Below are positions 7,046 to 12,060 of a stretch of 12,060 nt of DNA, one piece after another; within the stretch, counting starts at the first letter, position 1; every line of letters starts with the position of its first letter. The translations under genes were made by a program, and so were the position numbers. Source of the stretch: Spirochaetia bacterium (lineage in GTDB: Bacteria; Spirochaetota; Leptospiria; Leptospirales; Leptonemataceae); NCBI GenBank assembly GCA_029880625.1, contig JAOUOA010000030.1, positions 1-12,060 of the forward strand, in the 5' to 3' direction. Below the pieces are notes generated by a model. The model made no database searches. It saw only the letters and a program-made list of their open reading frames with translations, and was not told the origin of the DNA.

Positions 7046-7522
7046 TTATAAACTTTCCGGTTTTGTCAGCATTAAATATAAAATGAAAAATGGAATCACT
7101 GTTGCAGCCATCCCTGCTGCATTCCAGATGAAAGATAATGTAAAATAATTTTTGGGAATCGTATCCCCGTCCTGGAATTGTTTTGCCATTTTCAACTGTT
7201 TAAACTGAACAGGTACAAGAACGGCAATCCAGACTGCACCGGACAGTATAAATAATGAAAAGCTGAGTAATATCCAGAAATTATCTGCAATACCACCGTA
7301 TTTTTCCGAAAGAAAATAAAATCCTGTTACAAAAAGCATAATAGATCCAGGAAGAGTAAAAATAAAATCTGTTATAATAACCAATTTCTGAGCATAGGCT
7401 ACTGTGAATGGATTTTTCGTCCTGTCTGCCAAAATCTTCCATACACCGGTAACAGCAATATTACCCAGTAAAATTACAGCGCCTAATATGTGAATCCCGC
7501 GAATCAAAACATAATAATCCAT
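7046..7522 (-). CDS. DUF2269 family four-helix membrane protein
   Basis: This 158-residue protein is nearly all membrane-embedded, with helices at about 3-27, 43-72, 82-104 and 126-152. The first helix has the family-typical sequence GIHILGAVILLGN with H11, and the overall pattern matches DUF2269 (PF10027), whose biochemical role is not established to my knowledge. Helix-embedded histidines in related small membrane families sometimes bind haem or copper, but only H11 is suggestive here. GAGGTGA, a near-perfect Shine-Dalgarno sequence, lies 3 nt before the ATG, and a TATAAT box is found at 7542-7547. It sits between the Crp/Fnr-type regulator and the NAPE-PLD-like gene on the same strand. It may form a transcription unit with the latter and be a target of the former. 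Confidence 0.88.
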   Translation of the reverse strand: MDYYVLIRGIHILGAVILLGNIAVTGVWKILADRTKNPFTVAYAQKLVIITDFIFTLPGSIMLFVTGFYFLSEKYGGIADNFWILLSFSLFILSGAVWIAVLVPVQFKQLKMAKQFQDGDTIPKNYFTLSFIWNAAGMAATVIPFFILYLMLTKPESL

Positions 7523-7541
7523 AAATCACCTCATTCCTGGT

Positions 7542-7547
7542 ATTATA
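7542..7547 (-). promoter_or_regulatory. Candidate -10 box for the DUF2269 gene
   Basis: TATAAT on the minus strand lies 19 nt upstream of the DUF2269 start and just before its GAGGTGA ribosome site. Spacings of 16-17 bp give only poor -35 sequences (TTTCTG or CTTTCT). The promoter may therefore need an activator, possibly acting at the dyad at 7581-7602. Confidence 0.4.
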
Positions 7548-7580
7548 AACTCAATCATAAATACAGAAAGCTGCTTTACG

Positions 7581-7602
7581 ATTGTTTATTTAAATTTACA
7601 AT
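7581..7602. promoter_or_regulatory. 22-bp dyad, candidate regulator-binding site
   Basis: The sequence reads ATTGT-TT-ATTTAAAT-TT-ACAAT. Nine of eleven base pairs are symmetric about its centre between 7591 and 7592. Its width matches Crp/Fnr-family operators, and it lies between the Crp-like gene and the DUF2269 promoter. The inner spacing (TGT-N12-ACA) differs from the canonical CRP site (TGT-N10-ACA). The assignment is tentative because A+T-rich DNA makes such dyads easily. Confidence 0.35.
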
Positions 7603-7635
7603 ATCAGAATAATAAATTTATGTAATTCACATATG

Positions 7636-8232
7636 TTAATTTTGGAAATTTTTTTTCAGGCGGCTTAAAGACTGCGGAGTTATTCCGAGATAGGATGCCA
7701 GATACTGCTGGGGCAGAATCTCAAAAAGTCGCGGAAATTTTTGAATCAATTCCTGATAACGTTCGCCTGCAGATTTTGTTAAAAGGGAAAGAGCCCTGTG
7801 GTGCGTAAGATAATATGCTTCTTCAGAAAGTACCCTTCCCACCTGCTGCCAGAGAATACTTTTGGAATACAAATCTTTCAGCAGCTGGTCTGTAATGACA
7901 ATTGCTTCAGAATCCGTAACTGCTTCAAAGAAAAAACTGGACGGTTCTTTTTTTATAAAACTTGCATAATCAACAATGAAACGATTCACAACCATTGCAT
8001 CGGGCTCATTATAATGAATGGACCAGGTAAATTCTTTTCCTTCCGGGTCGATAAAATACGCCCTTACGATCCCTTTATTGAGAAAAAACATTTTATCGAA
8101 GATATCTTCCGGCGTATAGATAATTTGTTTTTCATGAAATTTTATTAACTGAAGCCTGCCTTCCAGCATGTTCCATTCATGGTCCGTAAGAGGCACTCTG
8201 GATTCTAAATAGGTCTTGATATGTTCCAGCAT
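7636..8232 (-). CDS. Crp/Fnr-family transcriptional regulator without cAMP motif
   Basis: The 198-residue protein has a cyclic-nucleotide-binding-like beta-barrel (about 20-115), a dimerisation helix (about 120-150) and a short winged helix-turn-helix (about 174-196, LPQQYLASYLGITPQSLSRLKK). This HTH form is common in Crp-like regulators of Bacteroidetes and spirochaetes. The phosphate-binding cassette of true CRP, with its GE and R-S/T-A pattern, is missing; residues 76-112 hold no such arginine. No cysteine cluster for an FNR iron-sulphur centre is present either. It therefore probably senses something other than cAMP, or acts through protein contacts. The ATG at 8232 has no clear Shine-Dalgarno sequence. 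TTGACT (8267-8272) is a possible -35 but lacks a good -10. It is divergent from the TPR metalloprotease and upstream of DUF2269. Confidence 0.9.
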   Translation of the reverse strand: MLEHIKTYLESRVPLTDHEWNMLEGRLQLIKFHEKQIIYTPEDIFDKMFFLNKGIVRAYFIDPEGKEFTWSIHYNEPDAMVVNRFIVDYASFIKKEPSSFFFEAVTDSEAIVITDQLLKDLYSKSILWQQVGRVLSEEAYYLTHHRALSLLTKSAGERYQELIQKFPRLFEILPQQYLASYLGITPQSLSRLKKNFQN

Positions 8233-8406
8233 ACTGTATAAAGTTTCTCGACCAATATGATCAGGGAGTCAATTCATATTAGATATCCTGAATGAAACAA
8301 AAAATAATTTATCCTTTTGTATTTTATGCTATTTTCTATAATATAATCATAAGACTTCCAAAAGTATTTTTCTGGACATTTTATTTGTATTTTACAGTAT
8401 TTAAAG
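8233..8406. promoter_or_regulatory. Divergent region between Crp-like regulator and TPR metalloprotease
   Basis: Within 174 bp, two overlapping TATAAT boxes (8337-8342 and 8342-8347) face the plus-strand gene, each with only a weak -35 (TTTTGT or TTGTAT). They would give a 50-60 nt leader. TTGACT at 8267-8272 faces the regulator without a matching -10. No terminator is visible. Confidence 0.35.
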
Positions 8407-9801
8407 ATGAAACGGTCACTTTATTTTATTTTCATTTTATTCATATATTTATTAACCATTTCTCTTCCCGCAGAAAAGGCATCTGAAAGAGCTTCGAAAA
8501 CTTACAAAAGATCTCTAAAATATGAAATAAAAGGACAGATAGACAGAGCAATCGAAACAGCGATTAAAGCGGAAGCACTGGATCCTTCCTACTGGAGGTA
8601 TTCCTGGCATCTTGGGGAACTTTATTTATACCATAAAAAAGACGGCGAAAAATGCCTGAAAGCATATACAGATGCCATTCAAAAAGGATACGACCGGCCG
8701 ATTTCCTACCATAAACAGGCCCACTGTTATTATGAAATGCAGAAATACGATCAATCCATTGATCATTTTCTTTTATCCATAGAAAAAAATAAGATTCGTC
8801 TTAAAAATGCCGAAGCAGAGAACAAACAAAAAGAAGCAAATCATGCCAAATACCAGATCGGCGACAGCTATTCATGGCTTGCACACTTATACATTAAAAA
8901 AGACCGTTATTTCAGATCCTATAAAGCGGCAAAAGAAATTGAAAAATACGATCCTGATAAAAGGAACCTGTCCGTTATGCTTCATGACGGGATTTCAAGA
9001 ATGGTTTACAATGCAATTTCCTACGGAAACCTTAAACGTGCCCTTGAATTGTGCCGGGAAGAGGTAAAAATTGTTTCACGTTATGGTAGAGAACCGGATA
9101 AAAGGATTCCCAGAAAGACTCTCTGTGAACTTATTGAAAAAAGAATTCATCTTGGCAAAATACAGCCTGTATATACTCACAACATTACTGCTTTTTATTT
9201 CAGACATTTACAAACAGAATACGACTGGAAAAATAAAAAAAAATCAATCAACCGAAAAATGACTGATGCAGAACAGCGTACATCCGGTACGTATATGAAT
9301 GTTCTAACCATGCTGATTGAAAGCATGAGTGACGGAAAACTTTCCCTTTCCTGGAAAAGCGTCTATCTTTCGCGGCCTCTTACTGATGTAATCCTGAATG
9401 AATCTAAAGACGAAGTTTCGCCGGTATTTAATTCACATGCTGAATTTATTAAACAATATAAAAAATATGTTGATAAACTCGACACCGCTTATTTAATCTG
9501 GAACGGCCCGACAGGAGAAGCAAAAGGAGGTTCCACAAGAATCGCCGGAGTCCCTCCTGTCAGAGGATTTGTTGTGATTCATCCGGAACACAGTATGGGG
9601 ATCTGGCTCCATGAATTTTTTCATGTAATTGAAAATATTGCCGGAATTTCTCCATCGCATGGTTATTATAAACCGCAGCGAAAGCATTTTCCTGCATGGA
9701 AAGGAGAAACAGGAAATCAAACAGATTATTTTTGGTGGCATTTTCAAACTAGCGTAAAGAATTTTGGATATGAAAAAATTCGATTCTCAGAGGCAGATTA
9801 A
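8407..9801 (+). CDS. Secreted TPR protein with C-terminal HExxH metallopeptidase motif; family not recognised
   Basis: The 464-residue protein begins with a signal peptide (hydrophobic core 5-20, likely cleavage near SLPA-EK, 19-24). Residues about 26-225 are helical and TPR-like, with tandem Tyr/Ala/Leu-rich helix pairs (about 30-60, 65-93, 98-127, 150-182, 190-222). Residues about 250-460 form a separate domain with W400-L-H402-E403-F-F-H406-V-I-E409. This is a classic HExxH zinc site; H402 and H406 would bind metal and E403 would be the general base. The third ligand is not obvious; E409, H418, E433 and H445 are candidates, and no metzincin GxxH follows. I infer an exported, probably periplasmic or outer-membrane-facing zinc protease whose TPRs bind a partner or substrate. 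The ATG lacks a strong Shine-Dalgarno sequence, but it is the only start that keeps the signal peptide. It is divergent from the Crp-like regulator. Confidence 0.88.
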   Translation: MKRSLYFIFILFIYLLTISLPAEKASERASKTYKRSLKYEIKGQIDRAIETAIKAEALDPSYWRYSWHLGELYLYHKKDGEKCLKAYTDAIQKGYDRPISYHKQAHCYYEMQKYDQSIDHFLLSIEKNKIRLKNAEAENKQKEANHAKYQIGDSYSWLAHLYIKKDRYFRSYKAAKEIEKYDPDKRNLSVMLHDGISRMVYNAISYGNLKRALELCREEVKIVSRYGREPDKRIPRKTLCELIEKRIHLGKIQPVYTHNITAFYFRHLQTEYDWKNKKKSINRKMTDAEQRTSGTYMNVLTMLIESMSDGKLSLSWKSVYLSRPLTDVILNESKDEVSPVFNSHAEFIKQYKKYVDKLDTAYLIWNGPTGEAKGGSTRIAGVPPVRGFVVIHPEHSMGIWLHEFFHVIENIAGISPSHGYYKPQRKHFPAWKGETGNQTDYFWWHFQTSVKNFGYEKIRFSEAD

Positions 9802-9802
9802 T

Positions 9803-9885
9803 TTTCTTTAATCTGGCAAAATGATTATAGAATTTAATATGCCTGAATGTATCTTCCTGAAAATATTTATTTGTTTCTTTAATCT
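9803..9885. repeat. 12-bp direct repeat in the ABM-gene upstream region
   Basis: TTTCTTTAATCT occurs exactly at 9803-9814 and 9874-9885, with starts 71 bp apart, framing the intergenic stretch before the ABM-fold gene. It could be a regulator site or a remnant of a local duplication. The low-complexity sequence means chance cannot be excluded. Confidence 0.3.
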
Positions 9886-9904
9886 AAATTCCTGAGGTGA
9901 TATC

Positions 9905-10228
9905 ATGAATCCATTCGCAGAAACTCCTGAACCTCCGTTTTATGCTGTTATTTTCACATCTCTTCTCAGCTCCAGTCAGGAAGGATATGAATCCATGTCT
10001 AAAAAATTAACTGAACTTGTTACTGCACAGCCCGGTTTTCTCGGACTGGAAACATCCAGAAGCGAAATTGGAATTACCATTTCCTACTGGTCTGATTTGG
10101 AATCCATCTCTCGCTGGAAAGAAAATCTTGAACATCTGAAAGCACAAAAGCTTGGAAAAGTAAAATGGTATTCAGGATTTAAAGTCAGGATTTGCAGAGT
10201 GGAAAAAGAATATTCATTTGAAAACTAA
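9905..10228 (+). CDS. Antibiotic biosynthesis monooxygenase (ABM)-fold protein
   Basis: This 107-residue cytosolic protein matches the ABM (PF03992) dimeric alpha/beta barrel. It has the phrase PGFLGLETSR at 43-52, then GITISYW (56-62), SRWKENLEHLKAQ (69-81) and KVKWYSGFKVRICRVEK. The family includes cofactor-free oxygenases and haem-degrading proteins. W62, W71, H77 and W88 are positions often kept in the group with the W-K-x-x-x-E-H pattern. Most such small members have no proven substrate, so only the fold is safe. A GAGGTGAT ribosome site lies 4 nt before the ATG. The gene stands alone, about 100 nt after the metalloprotease on the same strand, and ends 11 bp before the convergent end of the second AraC gene. 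Confidence 0.88.
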   Translation: MNPFAETPEPPFYAVIFTSLLSSSQEGYESMSKKLTELVTAQPGFLGLETSRSEIGITISYWSDLESISRWKENLEHLKAQKLGKVKWYSGFKVRICRVEKEYSFEN

Positions 10229-10239
10229 TTGCTCTGTTT

Positions 10240-11250
10240 TTATTTTACAGTCTGATTTCGGTATTCTCCTGGAGATTTTCCTGTCCATTTTCTAAACGCT
10301 TTCTGGAAAACAGCAGGTTCGGAAAATCCCAGCAGAAAAGAAATTTCTGTAATAGACAAACCTTTGTTTAACATCATAAAAGCTTTTTCTTTTCTTACAT
10401 TATTTAACAATTTTTGATAGCCTGTATTTTCTTCTTTCAGTTTATGCTGCAGATTTCGCACGCTCATTGGAATTGATGCTGCAACTTTTTCAAGTCCGTT
10501 CAGAAAATCAAAATTATTATCTTTCAGAATATTCAATACTTTTAATGTGTAATATTTTTCGCCATTCAACTTCGATAAAATCTGATCTGCCTGTTCCTCC
10601 AGTAAATGTAACAGCTCAGGATTCGGCTGTTTAACTGGTGTCTCCAGATATGTTTTATCAAGACGGATTGCCGTTACAGGCTTTCCCCATTCCAGTCTGC
10701 AGGGAAATACATTCTTATATTCATTATAAAAATCCGGGTTGTTGTGTATAAATTCAATACTGTCAAAAACTATCTCTGATGCAGCGATTTGATTTAAAAC
10801 GTTTACGGCATTAACAGCAATCGCATCAAGCATATGCCTTTTGTGTTTGATATGATCACATAAATTTTGCATAGATATGATTGCTTTTTGATTTTCAATT
10901 GTTAAATCAATCTGCATTGACTCATCGACTACATTCTGGTATTTTAAATATTTTTCTCCTGCTTCAAGAAGATTACTGCAGTTCTGCATTATTAAAGCCG
11001 CCACATTGCCTGTGCCTATACTGAAATTTTTCCCAAGATGCAGTCCAAAATAATGATTGCCGCTTAATTCAGACGCTTTTCCTATTAAACAGTCGTATTG
11101 ATCAACTGTAATTCTATGATCCGGAGACGACAGAATATCATGATTCAGTCCGCACTCATCCATAAGAATTTTTTTTTCAATGCCGAATGATTCGGCAGTG
11201 CGGAAAAGAGGATGAAGAACGGAAATTGATAATGTGGGACGCCTGTTCAT
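10240..11250 (-). CDS. AraC-family transcriptional regulator, paralogue of the 4697-5716 gene
   Basis: The 336-residue protein has the same layout as the first AraC regulator: a PF12625-type sensor (about 15-205) and a C-terminal double helix-turn-helix (about 250-333, with SITEISFLLGFSEPAVFQKAF and PGEYR). Residues 1-336 align without a single gap to the other protein, about 164 of 336 identical by my count. Identity is concentrated in SSPD at 41-44, HNNP at 169-172, KQPNPELL at 207-214 and the HTH. This is a duplicated regulator with diverged sensing. It is divergent from the fatty-acid-hydroxylase-like gene, its likely target by inference. The ATG lacks a Shine-Dalgarno sequence; GATAAT lies 11 nt upstream and TTGACA at 11291-11296, but their spacing (23 bp) is not canonical. 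Codons 25-28 contain a run of nine A (11169-11177). Confidence 0.94.
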   Translation of the reverse strand: MNRRPTLSISVLHPLFRTAESFGIEKKILMDECGLNHDILSSPDHRITVDQYDCLIGKASELSGNHYFGLHLGKNFSIGTGNVAALIMQNCSNLLEAGEKYLKYQNVVDESMQIDLTIENQKAIISMQNLCDHIKHKRHMLDAIAVNAVNVLNQIAASEIVFDSIEFIHNNPDFYNEYKNVFPCRLEWGKPVTAIRLDKTYLETPVKQPNPELLHLLEEQADQILSKLNGEKYYTLKVLNILKDNNFDFLNGLEKVAASIPMSVRNLQHKLKEENTGYQKLLNNVRKEKAFMMLNKGLSITEISFLLGFSEPAVFQKAFRKWTGKSPGEYRNQTVK

Positions 11251-11351
11251 GCAGTTCGTATATTATCTCTTATTTTTCATTTTTTATCATTGTCAAATTG
11301 TATTTATTAATGTAAAATCAGCTATAATTTAAAACAAATTCGAGGAAATGC
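11251..11351. promoter_or_regulatory. Divergent promoter region between second AraC gene and fatty-acid-hydroxylase-like gene
   Basis: TATAAT at 11323-11328 faces the plus-strand gene, with weak TTGTAT or TGTATT -35 sequences 18-19 bp upstream, and is followed by the GAGGAA ribosome site (11343-11347 region). TTGACA on the minus strand (11291-11296) and GATAAT (just before the AraC ATG) face the regulator. The 101-bp region is compact enough for one bound AraC protein to affect both genes. Confidence 0.45.
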
Positions 11352-12060
11352 ATGTTATACGATCCTTTAGAAATTTTTACTTCCGGCATAGTTCTTTCAA
11401 ATATACTGTACTTATTCATCTTTTTAGTTCTGCTTTCAATAATAAGCTCATTGATCGGATTTGCAATTGAAAAAAGCAATTTCGGAAAAAGACATAAAAT
11501 CTTTGAAAAACCTCTAAAACCGAATCAATTAAAAAATGAATTTCATTCCAGCATTATGTTTGTTTTAATTAATGCAATTGTTATTTCAGCTGGTCTTCAG
11601 TCCGGATGGATCAATTTTTCTGCTGATTCTCTCTTTTCATTTTTCTATACTTTTTTCATCCATTATCTTTTATTTGAAATATGGTATTATATAATTCATA
11701 GATCCATGCACAGCCCTGCTTTCTTTCGATTTCATAAAAAACACCATGATTCCATCGTTACAACTCCCCTAACAGGACTTTCCATGTCTTCGACAGAATC
11801 CATGATCTGGGCACTGGGATATATTGGAATACCAGTTCTTATGTCTTTCTTTCTGCCGCTTAATTTTTATGCTTGGTTTGTTTTTTTAATTTACCACTGG
11901 TCCGGCAACATTCTGGGACATATCAATGCTGAAATTATACCTTCATTTACTGCAACAAAATTGGGTTCGCTTTTTCTGCATCCCTTCAGCTACCATTCTC
12001 TTCACCATGCAAGAGGAAAAGGCCATTTTGCCCTGTATGCAGGAGTTTTAGACAGAATTT
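11352..12060 (+). CDS. Fatty-acid hydroxylase / sterol desaturase family membrane enzyme (partial, runs off the window)
   Basis: An open frame of 236 codons continues past the right edge. It begins MLYDPLEIFTSG, with membrane helices at about 13-38, 67-85, 93-114 and 150-182. The non-haem di-iron histidine boxes of the fatty-acid hydroxylase superfamily (PF04116) are present: H116-x3-H120 (HRSMH), H128-x2-H131-H132 (HKKHH) and H215-x2-H218-H219 (HSLHH), plus H182 and H190. The Y-x-I-H-R box context is that of sterol desaturase-like proteins. The enzyme should oxidise a lipid, fatty acyl chain or isoprenoid at the membrane using oxygen and external electrons. GAGGAA lies about 5-6 nt before the ATG. 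An overlapping ATG at 11348 is in another frame and stops early. The C-terminus is outside the window. It is divergent from the second AraC regulator. Confidence 0.92.
   Translation, partial: MLYDPLEIFTSGIVLSNILYLFIFLVLLSIISSLIGFAIEKSNFGKRHKIFEKPLKPNQLKNEFHSSIMFVLINAIVISAGLQSGWINFSADSLFSFFYTFFIHYLLFEIWYYIIHRSMHSPAFFRFHKKHHDSIVTTPLTGLSMSSTESMIWALGYIGIPVLMSFFLPLNFYAWFVFLIYHWSGNILGHINAEIIPSFTATKLGSLFLHPFSYHSLHHARGKGHFALYAGVLDRI

Noticed and set aside
4275..8266. Shared 10-mer ATGATCAGGG at 4275 and 8257, upstream of the SDR and Crp-like genes
   Set aside because: Many 10-mer pairs are expected by chance in 12 kb, and the positions relative to the promoters differ.
8292..8486. 64-residue hydrophobic open frame before the metalloprotease
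   Set aside because: Overlaps the signal-peptide codons of the real gene, lacks a ribosome site, and its hydrophobicity reflects T-rich DNA.

Overview
The window comes from an A+T-rich bacterial chromosome with Gram-negative-like gene content. No rRNA, tRNA or universal marker gene is present, so taxonomy rests on gene style only. A six-helix class III adenylate cyclase, ferritin-like and histidine-box lipid enzymes, PF12625-type AraC regulators and SD sequences close to GAGGTGAT would all fit a spirochaete of the Leptospirales, but I hold that loosely. I see no mobile elements, CRISPR arrays, RNA genes or clear pseudogenes.

Left third (1-5716). A three-gene minus-strand operon reads right to left: an extended SDR / dihydroflavonol-4-reductase-like dehydrogenase (3218-4273), a membrane class III adenylate cyclase (1982-3178), and an unusual 635-residue fusion of a PF10118 'predicted metal-dependent hydrolase' domain with a membrane-anchored alpha/beta hydrolase (71-1978). 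A perfect consensus promoter (TTGACA, 17-bp spacer, TATAAT) lies only 11 bp before the SDR start, implying an almost leaderless message. A divergent AraC-family activator (4697-5716) shares the 423-bp intergenic region, which carries a direct repeat of TGCGAAAA with a 22-bp period just upstream of the -35 box. The layout recalls the mycobacterial VirS/mymA locus, where an AraC regulator is divergent from lipid-modifying genes.

Middle (5780-9801). The minus strand carries a Crp/Fnr-type regulator (7636-8232) that lacks the cAMP-binding arginine motif, a DUF2269 four-helix membrane protein (7046-7522) and a membrane-anchored NAPE-PLD-like zinc phospholipase (5780-6973, TTG start). Divergent from the regulator is a secreted TPR protein with a C-terminal HEFFH zinc-protease motif (8407-9801) whose family I do not recognise.

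Right end (9905-12060). A small ABM-fold monooxygenase-like protein (9905-10228) converges on a second AraC regulator (10240-11250), a gap-free paralogue of the first at about 49% identity by hand count. Divergent from it, running off the right edge, is a fatty-acid-hydroxylase/sterol-desaturase-family membrane enzyme (11352 onward).

Taken together, the window looks like a lipid-modification and envelope region. Two paralogous AraC sensors each sit back to back with putative lipid enzymes, with a cAMP-producing cyclase embedded in one operon. Substrates cannot be read from the sequence.
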